Assembly (NCBI RefSeq): GCF_018982885.2
Contig: NZ_CP081848.1
Location: 1,488,001-1,552,000, forward strand
DNA: 64,000 nucleotides
DNA from: Polymorphobacter megasporae
Lineage (GTDB): Bacteria > Pseudomonadota > Alphaproteobacteria > Sphingomonadales > Sphingomonadaceae
Reading direction: 5' to 3'
This document shows, in pieces, positions 9,658-18,167 of this stretch (position 1 is the stretch's first letter; every line of letters starts with the position of its first letter). The translations under genes and the position numbers were made by a program. Below the pieces are notes generated by a model. It worked only from the letters and a program-made list of their open reading frames with translations, did no database searches and had not been told where the DNA came from.

Positions 9658-10368
9658 ATGACGCGCTTGTTCCACGTCTCCGACCTGCATTTCGGGACCG
9701 AGGACCGCGACGCGCTGGCGTGGTTTGCCGCCGCCGTCGCCGCCGAGCAGCCCGACGCGGTGATCATGACCGGCGACCTCACGGCCGCTGCGCGCCGCCG
9801 CGAATTCACCGCCGCGTGCGAGTGGCTGGTCGCGCTCAAGGTGCCGGTGACGGTCGAGCTCGGCAATCACGACATGCCGCTGTTCAACCTGTGGGAGCGC
9901 TTCACCGATCCGACCAAGCGCTTCGACCGGCTTGAACGCACCGTCGAGCGGCCGCTGGTGCTGCCGGGCGTGTCGATCGTGCCGCTGCGGACCGCAACGC
10001 GCGCCCAGCTCCGGCGCAACTGGGCCGAGGGGATCGTCCGGCCGCATCGCCTCGCCGAGACGCTCGCGCTGCTGGCGAAGGCGCCGCCTGAAAACTTGAA
10101 GATTGTCGCCGGGCACCATCCGCTCGGCGGGCTCGGGAGCCGCCATCGGACGCGCGGCGGGCGGCGGGCGCTGGCGGCGTTGGCGGCAAGGGGGGTCGAC
10201 GCCGTGCTCAGCGGCCATACCCACGAGCCGTTCGACATCGTCGTCGACGGCGTGCGGCTGATCGGCGCGGGGACGTTGTCCGAACGCATCCGCGTCTCGC
10301 CGCCGTCGTTCAACGAACTGACGATCGACGCCGGATCAATCGGCGTCGTGGCCCGCGTGATGGAGTGA
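9658..10368 (+). CDS. Calcineurin-like metallophosphoesterase
   Basis: 236 residues with the full binuclear metal set: DLHFG (DxH), TGDLT (GD), ELGNHD (GNHD), AGHHP and SGHTHEP (GHxH). The order and spacing fit the Icc/CpdA-like class, which hydrolyse phosphodiesters such as cAMP or lipid head groups. The neighbouring lipid kinase 25 bp upstream suggests that a lipid substrate is as likely as cAMP. No signal peptide, so cytoplasmic. DUF2945 follows with 3 bp between stop and start. Confidence 0.9.
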   Translation: MTRLFHVSDLHFGTEDRDALAWFAAAVAAEQPDAVIMTGDLTAAARRREFTAACEWLVALKVPVTVELGNHDMPLFNLWERFTDPTKRFDRLERTVERPLVLPGVSIVPLRTATRAQLRRNWAEGIVRPHRLAETLALLAKAPPENLKIVAGHHPLGGLGSRHRTRGGRRALAALAARGVDAVLSGHTHEPFDIVVDGVRLIGAGTLSERIRVSPPSFNELTIDAGSIGVVARVME

Positions 10369-10371
10369 GCG

Positions 10372-10578
10372 ATGGCGGACTTGAAGAAGGGTGATAAGGT
10401 CGAGTGGGATTCGAGCGGCGGCCACTCGGTCGGCAAGGTGGTCAAGAAGGTCACTACCCCGACGAAGATCAAGGGCCACAAGGTCGCCGCGTCGAAGGAC
10501 AACCCCGAATATATCGTCAAGTCCGACAAGGGCGGCGAGGCGGCGCACAAACCGGAAGCGTTGAAGAAGGCGAAGTAG
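10372..10578 (+). CDS. DUF2945 small TUDOR-like protein
   Basis: 68 residues, MADLKKGDKVEWDSSGG, Lys-rich, with KVVKKVTTPTKIKGHKV and DNPEYIVKSDKGG. This is the DUF2945 (hypervirulence-associated TUDOR-like) fold, seen in many stress-related small bacterial proteins; molecular role unknown. It starts 3 bp after the phosphoesterase stop, so it is likely co-transcribed. Confidence 0.85.
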   Translation: MADLKKGDKVEWDSSGGHSVGKVVKKVTTPTKIKGHKVAASKDNPEYIVKSDKGGEAAHKPEALKKAK

Positions 10579-10593
10579 GCCGGGTCCCGGCCG

Positions 10594-11940
10594 TCAGCCC
10601 CCCGCGAGCGTCATCCCGTCGATACGGATCGTCGGGACGTTCGTCGCGTGGCGGAAGACGAGGTCGTCGGCGGGGGTCAGGTTGCGGAACATGTCCTTGA
10701 GATTGCCCGCGATCGTCACCTCGGCGACCGGCATTGTCAGCTCGCCGTCCTCGATCAGATAACCGCTCGCGCCGCGGCTATAGTCGCCGGTCAGGCCGTT
10801 GACGCCCATGCCGATCAGCTCGGTGACGTAGAAGCCGTGCTTGATGCCCTTGAGCAGGTCGGCGCGGCTCGTCGTCCCCGCGACCATATGGAGGTTCGAC
10901 GGCCCCGCTCCCGGGGGGCCCGACACGCCCCGCGCGGCGTGGCCGGTCGGCTCGAGGCCAAGCTGGCGCGCGCTCGCCGAATCCATCAGCCAACCGGTCA
11001 GCCGCCCGGCGTCGATGATCGACCGCGCCGTCGTCGCCAGACCCTCGCCGTCGAACGGGCGCGAGCGCAGGCCGCGGATGCGGTGCGGTTCGTCGCGGAT
11101 CGTCACGCCGGGGGCGAATATCTCGGCGCCGAGGCTGTCGCGCAGGAAACTTGTCCCGCGTGCGATCGACGAGCCGGTGATCGACCCGACGAGATGCCCG
11201 AGCAGCGACGAGCCGACGCGCGGATCGAACACGATCGTGATCGCCTGCGTGTCGAGCTTCGACGGATTGACCCGTCGCGTCGCGCGCTCGCCCGCCTCGC
11301 GGCCGATGACGGCGGCGGCGTCAAGGTCGGCGAAGTGGCGGACGCTGTGATAGGCGTAATCGCGCTGCATCGCCTGGCCCTCGCCGGCGATGACGCTCGC
11401 CGACACGCCGTAGCTCGTGCCGCGATAGCCGCGGGCGAAACCGGTCGACGTCACCAGCGCCATCACCGCGCGACCGGCACTGCCGCCGCCGCCTTCGGAG
11501 TTGGTCACGCCGGCGACGCTGCGCGCGGCGTCCTCGGCCTCGATCGCGAGCGCCTTGAGAAGTTCGGCCGGGGGGTCGCCGCCGTCATCGAGATCGAGCG
11601 CCGGGGGATCGTCGCGCATCAGCCGGTCGGCCGGGGCGAGGCCGGCGTATTCGTCTTCGGGGGCCTCGCGCGCCATCGCGACCGCACGGTCGACGACCGC
11701 GGTCATCGCCGCGATCGACAGGTCCGACGTCGACACGCTCGCCGATCGCCGCCCGACGAAGACGCGCAGGCCGACCTCCTCACCTTCGGAGCGACCGATA
11801 TCCTCGAGGGCGCCGAGGCGGACGCTGACCGAGGTCGAGGCGTCGCCAACATAGACCGCATCGGCGGCGTCGGCCCCGGCGGCCTTGGCGGCGGCAAGGG
11901 CATGGGTCAGGCGATCGATCGCCGCATCGACTTTAAGCAT
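10594..11940 (-). CDS. pmbA: TldE/PmbA family metalloprotease subunit
   Basis: 448 residues starting MLKVDAAIDRLTHALAAAKA. It matches PmbA/TldE, the partner of TldD in a heterodimeric protease that clips unfolded peptides and matures microcin-type precursors. Typical stretches are SVSVRLGALEDIGRSEGEE, GLRVFVGRRSASVSTSD, and near the C-terminus GVNGLTGDYSRGASGYLIE. TldE lacks the zinc motif, and none is seen here. No tldD is in the window, which is common. It is convergent with the DUF2945 gene (15 bp apart) and divergent from DUF3309. Confidence 0.93.
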   Translation of the reverse strand: MLKVDAAIDRLTHALAAAKAAGADAADAVYVGDASTSVSVRLGALEDIGRSEGEEVGLRVFVGRRSASVSTSDLSIAAMTAVVDRAVAMAREAPEDEYAGLAPADRLMRDDPPALDLDDGGDPPAELLKALAIEAEDAARSVAGVTNSEGGGGSAGRAVMALVTSTGFARGYRGTSYGVSASVIAGEGQAMQRDYAYHSVRHFADLDAAAVIGREAGERATRRVNPSKLDTQAITIVFDPRVGSSLLGHLVGSITGSSIARGTSFLRDSLGAEIFAPGVTIRDEPHRIRGLRSRPFDGEGLATTARSIIDAGRLTGWLMDSASARQLGLEPTGHAARGVSGPPGAGPSNLHMVAGTTSRADLLKGIKHGFYVTELIGMGVNGLTGDYSRGASGYLIEDGELTMPVAEVTIAGNLKDMFRNLTPADDLVFRHATNVPTIRIDGMTLAGG

Positions 11941-11971
11941 AGTCGCGACTTAGGGACGGTGACCGGGCGAC

Positions 11972-11996
11972 GCAACCGTTACGGAGGCGGGGCGTT
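11972..11996 (+). promoter_or_regulatory. Candidate EcfG-type promoter upstream of DUF3309
   Basis: GCAAC, then exactly 16 bases, then CGTT, one base off GGAAC-N16-CGTT. It ends 32 bases before the ATG of the micro-membrane protein. Confidence 0.5.
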
Positions 11997-12028
11997 GAGT
12001 CCCAACCATAGATACAGGGAGCAAAAAT

Positions 12029-12187
12029 ATGGGCATCGGCACGATCCTTCTTATCGTCCTCATCCTCCTCCTGATCGGCTCTTTGCCGAGCTGGGGTTAT
12101 TCGAGCGGCTGGGGCTACGGCCCGTCGGGCGGGCTCGGCCTGATCGTCGTCATCGTCGTCATTCTGGTGCTGATGGGTCGGATCTAG
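12029..12187 (+). CDS. DUF3309 micro-membrane protein
   Basis: 52 residues: MGIGTILLIVLILLLIGSLP, then WGYSSGWGYGPSGG, then a second hydrophobic stretch ending LMGRI. Two short transmembrane helices joined by an aromatic Gly-rich turn are the signature of DUF3309, a family of tiny proteins common in proteobacteria and often linked with stress. A clear AGGGAGC ribosome site lies 6 bases before the ATG, and an EcfG-like motif lies upstream. The last 29 bases overlap the convergent MFS gene. Confidence 0.88.
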   Translation: MGIGTILLIVLILLLIGSLPSWGYSSGWGYGPSGGLGLIVVIVVILVLMGRI

Positions 12188-13439
12188 TCCCGATCGCACG
12201 TTCGAACAGGAAGAACGTGCCGCAGGCGAGCAGCGCCGCGAGCACGAACGCCGCCCCCGGCAGATGGACCGGGGCGGCGGGGCTCGAGAAATAGGCGAAG
12301 GCCTGCGTCATCACTGGCGGCCCGACGATCGCCGCGAGGCTGACGAGGCTCGACACCGCGCCCTGCAACTCCCCCTGCGAATCGCGCCCGACCTCCTGCG
12401 ACATCAGAGACTGGAGCGACGGGTAGACCAAGCCGCCGAGCGTTCCGACCGCGATTCCGGCGTACATCATCCAGCCCTCAATCGCACTGGCGTAGATCAC
12501 ATAGCTCGCGATCGCGCTCATTACCGCCCACGGTATCAACCGCTTCTCGCCAAAGCGCGGGATCAGCACACGGGTCAGCACCGCCTGCGCGATGATCGCC
12601 GAGACGCCGACCGCCGCAAGCGACCAGCCAACCTGCTTCACGCTCCAGCCGAACCGCGCGAGGGTGAAGTAATTCCACGTCGATTGGAGCGAAATCTGCG
12701 CGAAGCTCCATAGGAAGGTCGCGGAGGCGAGGGTCAGGACGATCGGGCGCAGCGCGCGTAACCGGACGAGCGATCCCCAGACATTCGCGCGACGCCAGTC
12801 GAAGGCGCGCCGGTCGGCCTTGGCGAGCGACTCGGGCAGCGCGAAATACCCATAAGCGACGTTGACCAGCGCGAGACCCGCCGCGACGAAGAACGGCGTC
12901 CGCGCGCCGTACACCGCAAGCAATCCGCCGATTGCCGGTCCGATGATGAATCCCGCGCCGAACGCAAAGCCGAGCAGCCCAAAGTCCTGCGTCCGGCGCT
13001 CAGGCGGGGTGACGTCGGCGATATAGGCATAGGCGCTGTTGAACGACGCGCCGGTGATGCCCGCAATGATTCGACCGGCGAACAGCCACGCCAGTGTCGG
13101 CGCGAACCCGGTCAGCAGATAGTCGAGGCCGAACGCGGTCAATGACGCGAGGAGGATTGGTCGCCGGCCGTATTTATCCGACAGGCCGCCGAGCACCGGC
13201 CCCGACACGAACTGCATCGCCGAATACGCCAGCATCAGATAGCCGCCGATGCGCGCCGCCTCGCCGATTTCGACCCGCGCCAATGACATGATCAGCTCCG
13301 GCAGCACCGGCATGATGATGCCGAAGCCGATCACGTCGATCAGGATGGTGACGAAGATGAAGGCGAGTGCGTGGGGGTGGCGTGATGGAGCGGTGGTGGG
13401 GTCCGGGGCGGGGAGTGAACTGGTCATCGGCGGCAGCAT
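12159..13439 (-). CDS. TCR/Tet-type MFS efflux transporter
   Basis: 426 residues with about 12 membrane helices. Motif A between helices 2 and 3 reads GGLSDKYGRRPILL, and helix 1 carries IDVIGFGIIMPVLPEL, both typical of the TetA/TCR drug:H+ antiporter group. Helix 5 (FGAGFIIGPAIGGLLA) has the antiporter motif C pattern. Such proteins export tetracycline or unrelated compounds; substrate here is unknown and no TetR-type regulator is adjacent. The start may be ATG 13439 or ATG 13427; neither has a good ribosome site. Confidence 0.92.
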   Translation of the reverse strand: MLPPMTSSLPAPDPTTAPSRHPHALAFIFVTILIDVIGFGIIMPVLPELIMSLARVEIGEAARIGGYLMLAYSAMQFVSGPVLGGLSDKYGRRPILLASLTAFGLDYLLTGFAPTLAWLFAGRIIAGITGASFNSAYAYIADVTPPERRTQDFGLLGFAFGAGFIIGPAIGGLLAVYGARTPFFVAAGLALVNVAYGYFALPESLAKADRRAFDWRRANVWGSLVRLRALRPIVLTLASATFLWSFAQISLQSTWNYFTLARFGWSVKQVGWSLAAVGVSAIIAQAVLTRVLIPRFGEKRLIPWAVMSAIASYVIYASAIEGWMMYAGIAVGTLGGLVYPSLQSLMSQEVGRDSQGELQGAVSSLVSLAAIVGPPVMTQAFAYFSSPAAPVHLPGAAFVLAALLACGTFFLFERAIGTRSDPSAPE

Positions 13440-13520
13440 TAGCGCAACCAGATAGCCGGGTCGCGCGTCGTCTCGTGGCGCTGCTCCCGTCCTCCGCTCG
13501 TGTCATGCTATAGAAGATCG

Positions 13521-13736
13521 ATGACCGGCCCGACCCTGATCGACGCGCGCGGGCTTCGCTGCCCATGGCCGGTGCTAAGGCTGGCGCGGGCGTTGCGCGA
13601 TGGCGCGTCCGTCGAACTGCTGAGCGACGACCCGGCGGCGGCAGGCGAGGTTGCGGCGTTCGCGGCCGAGCGCGGGCTGAAGATCGTTGCCAGCGAAAGC
13701 GCGGAAGGAAGCATGCGGTTCGTCGTCGGTGGCTGA
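13521..13736 (+). CDS. TusA-like sulfurtransferase
   Basis: 71 residues from ATG 13521 (MTGPTLIDARGLRCPWPVL), with AGAAGA just upstream. The CPxP motif (CPWP) near the N-terminus carries the persulfide-forming Cys of TusA/SirA proteins, which relay sulfur for tRNA thiolation or cofactor synthesis. The IDARGLRCP start and the alternating small beta-alpha-beta pattern fit. It is alone here, so its partner is unknown. Confidence 0.9.
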   Translation: MTGPTLIDARGLRCPWPVLRLARALRDGASVELLSDDPAAAGEVAAFAAERGLKIVASESAEGSMRFVVGG

Positions 13737-13772
13737 GGTCGGCTTAGGCCTGGAGGTGAGGCCTTACAGGCG

Positions 13773-14162
13773 TTAGACCATCATCGACCCATCGGAGCGC
13801 GCGGCGATGACGCGACCGATCGCGTCGAACAGTTCCTCCATCGCGACCGGCTTGAGCAGGAGCTCATCGGCACCGTGCGCGAGGCACTGCGCGCGCAAAT
13901 TATCGGCGGCGTCGGCGGTGATGACGATGATCGGCAGCAACGCCTTGGCGTCGTGACGCTGGCGGATCAGTCCGATCGCTTCAAATCCATCCATGCCGGG
14001 CATCCGCAAGTCCATCAGGATGGCATCGAAATCCATCCCGTCGATCATCCGCAGGCCCTTCTCGGCGCTGTCGGCTTCGTCCATGCCAACACCCGCAACC
14101 ATGAGCATATCGCGCACGACGCGTCGATTCAGGGCATCGTCCTCGATCGCCAGTACCTGCAT
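13773..14162 (-). CDS. Single-domain response regulator receiver
   Basis: 129 residues from ATG 14162, which has GAGG five bases upstream; an in-frame GTG at 14183 is a weaker alternative. It is a stand-alone CheY-like receiver: acidic pair in LAIEDDALNR, phospho-acceptor Asp in ILMDLRMPGMDG, Thr in IVITADA, Lys in LLLKPVAMEEL. No output domain is present, so it likely acts by protein contact or in a phosphorelay. It lies about 95 bp downstream of the TPR histidine kinase gene on the same strand, the obvious partner, whose own receiver looks degenerate. Confidence 0.92.
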   Translation of the reverse strand: MQVLAIEDDALNRRVVRDMLMVAGVGMDEADSAEKGLRMIDGMDFDAILMDLRMPGMDGFEAIGLIRQRHDAKALLPIIVITADAADNLRAQCLAHGADELLLKPVAMEELFDAIGRVIAARSDGSMMV

Positions 14163-14256
14163 CGATACCTCATGCGGACTCACCGATGTCCGTCCGTCAA
14201 TCCATCGCTAGTTCACTCGGGTCCAAAAAACCATGCTGAACAATAAATGACCGGGA

Positions 14257-16734
14257 TTAGCATGACACGAGTGCCGCTTGGGGCAAAGCGGCGAGGGCGT
14301 CGCGGAGCCCGTCGATGCTGACCGGCTTGACGATGACCGCGCCGGCCCCATGACTGTAAAGGGCTTCGGCGGATGCCGCCATTCCCGCCGGGACGAGCAC
14401 CGCGACTGCGACCGGCAGCGCCGCGAGCCGAGCGACCACGCCGGTCAAATCGTCGCTTTCGAGACCCTCGGCATCGATCAGGACGATGTCTGGCTGGTCG
14501 TGCCCGGTGCGCTCGATCGCCTCGGCGACATCGCAGGCGCTGCATCGGTCGAAGTGCGGATCGAGCCGGGTTCGCAGCATGCTTCGCGCGATCGGGTTGG
14601 GGCCGACGATCAATAATTCGGGTCGCGCACGGCTGGCGCGGTCGGCGACCTGCGGCACGACCGGCACGGCCGCGACGGCGATCGTATAGGGAATCCGCAA
14701 TTTGAAGACCGACCCTTCGCCGAGAACACTGTCGACGACGATGTTGCCGCCGAGCGCGCGGGCGAGATGGCGCGAGATAGCGAGCCCGAGCCCGGTCCCG
14801 CCGAAGCGCCGGGTGGTGCTCGTGTCGAGCTGGCGGAAGGGTTCGAAAATCGTTTCGAAGGCCTCGGCGGGGATGCCGACACCGGTGTCGCGAAACGCGA
14901 TCTCGACCTGTTCGGTGCCATCGACCGTTATCGGCGCGGCGGTGATGCGGACCGACCCCTCGGTGGTGAATTTTACCGCGTTCGACAGCAGGTTGAAGGT
15001 GATCTGGCGCAGCCGGACGACGTCGGTGACGATCGGCACGAGGGTCTTGTCGATGACGAGATCGAGGGTGATCCCCTTGTCGAGCGCTTCGACGCGCCAC
15101 AGTGCGACGAGGTCCGGCAGCACGACGGCGACATCGACCGTGCCCGATTCGATCGCCAGCGCCCCTGAATCCATCTTGGCGAAGTCGAGAATGTCGTCGA
15201 CCAGCGTGCGCATTGCCTGCCCCGCCGAATGAACCAGCCCAAGCCGCTCGCGAGTCCCGCCGGTGACGGTCCGGTCGGCGAGCATGACCTGGGTCATGCC
15301 GAGGATACCGTTGAGCGGGGTGCGGATTTCGTGGCTCGTCGTCGCGAGGAACTGCGACTTGGCCAGGAGCGCCTCGGCGAGTTCGGAGTTGGTCTGCTCG
15401 AGCTGGCGGTTTGCCGCCAGGATCTCGTTGCGGCTGCGACGAAGCGCCTTGAGGTAGATGATCAGAAATAGCGCGGCGCCGGCGACGAGAACGAGCAGGC
15501 CCGCAAGCAGCAAGGTCCGTTGCCGCGCCTCGAGCCGCGCCAGCGTCACCGCCGCCTCGAGCTTCTCCGTCTTGTACGTGGCGATCTTGGCATTCTGGTT
15601 CACGAAATCGAAGCGCGCGGCGATCAGCGACGAGCTCGTCGAGGTGGCGAGGGTCCGCCCGGCTTCGTCGAGCGTGCGGAACGATTCGAGGTGGTCGAGC
15701 GCGCGCTGATAATCTCCCGTCAGCTTGTATGCGCGATATGCGGTCAGGTGGATCGGGCGGTAAGTCTGATCGGTCGTCGTGTTCTCGGCGTTGGCAAAGG
15801 CCGACTCGATCGCACGGACGGCAGCGTCGGGATTTCCCTCCGCGAGTTCGAGCCGCGCCTGCGCGCCGAGCAGTGAGGGCCGCTCGGCACTCGCCTTAGG
15901 ATCGGTCGTCAACGTGAGCCCCTGCCGGATCGTCAGCCGGGCGGCCGCAAACTTCCTGTCGATGATTTGCAGGTCGGCGATATTGTTCAGGATACGAGCA
16001 CTCAGAAGCGGACTTCCCAGTTGCTGCGCGAGGCCGAGCGCGTGTTTATATTCCTGCATCGCCGAATCCGGCCGGCCGGTCTGGGCGTAGGCGTTCGCCA
16101 TATTATTGCTGGCGGACAGACCGAGCGTCGGATCGCTCGGGTAAACTTCGCGCGCCTGCCGGTAGTAATAAAGGACGCGATTGAAGTCCTGCGCGTCCTG
16201 ATAGATCGAGCCAATGCTCTGCAGCGCTTTCGCCTCGTTACGCGCATCGCCAAGTTTGGCGAACATGCCATAGGCCTGCTGGAGGTCGATCAGCCCGGCC
16301 TGGGGCCGCCCCTGCTCGACCGCGATCCTCGCCCGCGTCAGCAGCAGGTCGGCCTGCAGCTTCGAACCCGGCGCGATACGCTCGACGGTGTGCAAGGCGA
16401 CCACGATCCGCGCCTGAGCTGTCGAGACGTCGTTGGTTCGAAACGCGGCTTCGCCTTCGAGCCATTGCGAGGTCGCGAAGGCAATGTCGCGCGCATCGCC
16501 CGGCGGCCATCCGACCGCGATCTTGCCGGCATCCTCCGCCAGGCGCGCAGCGCGAACCGGATCGCCGAGCATCGCCGCCCGGGTCTGGACGATGGCGGCA
16601 TCGAACGCTTTGTGATCGATGGGGGCGGCCGTTCGCGGCGTCGATGCGGCGGCCGGCGCCGACAGCGCGACGGCAAGTGCCAGGCCAACCGCGCAGATGC
16701 TGCGTGTAAAGCTAATCCGTCGCGGTTGCGCCAT
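14257..16734 (-). CDS. Hybrid sensor histidine kinase with TPR sensor region and degenerate receiver
   Basis: 825 residues. A signal-peptide-like helix (residues about 11-30) precedes a periplasmic region of TPR-like helical repeats (about 80-390), then one transmembrane helix (about 408-428), a HisKA domain with phospho-acceptor His468 in TTSHEIRTPLNG, and a HATPase domain (N-box NLLSNAVKFT, DTGVGIP, FGGTGLGLAISRHLA). The C-terminal 120 residues look like a receiver (Asp754 in VLIDAEG, Lys803 in VIVKPVS) but the acidic pair is replaced by LLIVGPN, so phosphorylation there is doubtful. The start overlaps the EAL gene by 23 bp and a lone receiver gene follows, so the three form one operon. Ligand unknown; TPR folds bind peptides or proteins. 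Confidence 0.93.
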   Translation of the reverse strand: MAQPRRISFTRSICAVGLALAVALSAPAAASTPRTAAPIDHKAFDAAIVQTRAAMLGDPVRAARLAEDAGKIAVGWPPGDARDIAFATSQWLEGEAAFRTNDVSTAQARIVVALHTVERIAPGSKLQADLLLTRARIAVEQGRPQAGLIDLQQAYGMFAKLGDARNEAKALQSIGSIYQDAQDFNRVLYYYRQAREVYPSDPTLGLSASNNMANAYAQTGRPDSAMQEYKHALGLAQQLGSPLLSARILNNIADLQIIDRKFAAARLTIRQGLTLTTDPKASAERPSLLGAQARLELAEGNPDAAVRAIESAFANAENTTTDQTYRPIHLTAYRAYKLTGDYQRALDHLESFRTLDEAGRTLATSTSSSLIAARFDFVNQNAKIATYKTEKLEAAVTLARLEARQRTLLLAGLLVLVAGAALFLIIYLKALRRSRNEILAANRQLEQTNSELAEALLAKSQFLATTSHEIRTPLNGILGMTQVMLADRTVTGGTRERLGLVHSAGQAMRTLVDDILDFAKMDSGALAIESGTVDVAVVLPDLVALWRVEALDKGITLDLVIDKTLVPIVTDVVRLRQITFNLLSNAVKFTTEGSVRITAAPITVDGTEQVEIAFRDTGVGIPAEAFETIFEPFRQLDTSTTRRFGGTGLGLAISRHLARALGGNIVVDSVLGEGSVFKLRIPYTIAVAAVPVVPQVADRASRARPELLIVGPNPIARSMLRTRLDPHFDRCSACDVAEAIERTGHDQPDIVLIDAEGLESDDLTGVVARLAALPVAVAVLVPAGMAASAEALYSHGAGAVIVKPVSIDGLRDALAALPQAALVSC

Positions 16735-17716
16735 CTGCGACTGCTCCCGGTGGGTTGTCGCGCTCGGACCGGATCCAGAACGCTTTTGCCGGCGTGAGCG
16801 AGGTGTCGGTGTTGGTCAGCCGTGTTAGGTGCGCGGTGTCGCGAAGAAATGTCTCGAGCTGCGCGATCCTGAGCGCGGGGCTGATGAAAAAGCCTTGGGC
16901 GACGTCGCAGCCCATGACGCGGAGCAAGGCGAGGGTCGCATGGCTTTCGACGCCTTCGGCGACGACCCGCATGCCGAGCGCGTGGGCAAGGTCGATCGTC
17001 GACCTGACGATCAGCGGGTCGCGGTTGCTCTTGGTCATGCCGCTGACGAACAGCTTGTCGATCTTCAATTCGTCGGCTGGCAATTCCTTCAAATACGCGA
17101 GCGATGAATGGCCCGAGCCATAGTCGTCGATCGAGAGGCGAATGCCCGACGCCGCGAGCAGGTGGAAATTGACGAGCGCCGCCGCGGGATGATCGATGAA
17201 TGCTGTCTCGGTTATCTCGAAACCGATCACGCCCGGGGCCGATTTCACCATCGCGCACACGTCGGCGACGAAGACGTCGTTACTGAGCGACTTTCCCGAC
17301 ATGTTGACGTGGAAGCGAAGCTCGATGCCTTGCTTGAGCAGGCGTTTCTGGTCGGAAATCGCCTGTCGCAGCACCCATAAGGTCAGACTGTTGATCTGAC
17401 CCGACTCCTCGGCGATCGTGATGACACTGCCGCGATCGACCTCACCGAGATTGGGGTGTTGCCACCGGATAAGCGCCTCGACACCGTCGTAGATCCCGCG
17501 GCGCAGGCAGAGCTTGGGCTGGTAGACGAGATAGATTTCGCCGCTCTCCAGCGCGCAGTCGAGTTCGCTGCGCAGAAGCCGCGCATAATCGCGGGCGCGC
17601 CGCCGCCGTATCCGCTCGGCCGGGTCGGTGCGGGCATTGGCGGGGTTCGAGAAACGGGCAAACGTCTGACCGACCGCAGCGGCGATTTTGGTATAGAGGC
17701 GAAGAGCGTCGGTCAC
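16712..17716 (-). CDS. EAL-domain c-di-GMP phosphodiesterase
   Basis: 334 residues, essentially one EAL domain after a 45-residue N-terminal segment. Catalytic features are intact: EAL in DGVEALIRW (Glu80), NMS (Asn138), FEITE (Glu167), loop 6 DDYGSGHSSLAYLK (Asp197-198), Lys218 in LKIDKLF, EGVE (Glu254), and AQGFF. It should therefore cut c-di-GMP to pGpG. There is no GGDEF domain, sensor or membrane helix. Translation of the downstream TPR kinase begins within its last codons (23-bp overlap), tying c-di-GMP turnover to that kinase. Its promoter must lie in the AT-rich gap 17717-18049. Confidence 0.94.
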   Translation of the reverse strand: MTDALRLYTKIAAAVGQTFARFSNPANARTDPAERIRRRRARDYARLLRSELDCALESGEIYLVYQPKLCLRRGIYDGVEALIRWQHPNLGEVDRGSVITIAEESGQINSLTLWVLRQAISDQKRLLKQGIELRFHVNMSGKSLSNDVFVADVCAMVKSAPGVIGFEITETAFIDHPAAALVNFHLLAASGIRLSIDDYGSGHSSLAYLKELPADELKIDKLFVSGMTKSNRDPLIVRSTIDLAHALGMRVVAEGVESHATLALLRVMGCDVAQGFFISPALRIAQLETFLRDTAHLTRLTNTDTSLTPAKAFWIRSERDNPPGAVADGATATD

Positions 17717-17977
17717 GCTGCAGCCTAGCGCTAAACCGGCTCGCTATCGACAGCTTTTATCAGGTCGCGAATCAGCATAGGGCAGAAATCAGTCTCCCGT
17801 CTGTGCGGTTCGACCCGGTAGCAGTGCTTTTCAGCCGCTCGCCCCGCCAAAAATGACGCGCAACTCCTTAACAGACTATTTACGAAGGTTTATAAGTGTT
17901 TATAGTTAAAGGGATTTTCGCGTCTTCAGAGAAAAATCGGTATTAATGGAAAAAAACCACTAACTTTTGGACGTGGC

Positions 17978-17994
17978 CTCTTGCGCGTCAAGAG
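17978..17994. other. Small hairpin in the AT-rich region
   Basis: CTCTTG and CAAGAG pair around CGCGT, followed by AAAATA. It lies 56 bp before the 20-codon ORF; perhaps part of a regulatory leader. Confidence 0.45.
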
Positions 17995-18049
17995 AAAATA
18001 TGGTCAACAGAATATAGACTGCAACGACGCCAACTGTGGAGTTCGAATT

Positions 18050-18112
18050 ATGGGTATCCTGCTCGGTATTATCTCTACCTTTTTCCGCGACATCCCGCCC
18101 TGGGCGCAGTAA
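18050..18112 (+). CDS. Putative 20-residue peptide
   Basis: ATG to TAA encodes MGILLGIISTFFRDIPPWAQ. A GGAG ribosome site lies 8 bases before the ATG (18038-18041), ideal spacing. The first 12 residues are strongly hydrophobic, the last 8 polar with PPWAQ. It is far shorter than usual gene predictions and I do not recognise it. It sits alone in an AT-rich island, divergent from the EAL/TPR-kinase operon. It could be a secreted or membrane-active peptide, a leader peptide, or chance; the Shine-Dalgarno spacing and composition favour something real, but codon evidence is too little to decide. Confidence 0.45.
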   Translation: MGILLGIISTFFRDIPPWAQ

Positions 18113-18135
18113 GACGCGGATAGTCTATTCGAGAA

Positions 18136-18167
18136 GACTTCGTCAGAAGTCGCTCGTATTGACGAAG
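18136..18167. promoter_or_regulatory. Mutually exclusive hairpins after the 20-codon ORF
   Basis: CTTCGTCA (18138-18145) can pair with TGACGAAG (18160-18167), or GACTTC (18136-18141) with GAAGTC (18146-18151). The two share bases and cannot form together. No T-tract follows, so a simple terminator is not supported. Confidence 0.4.
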
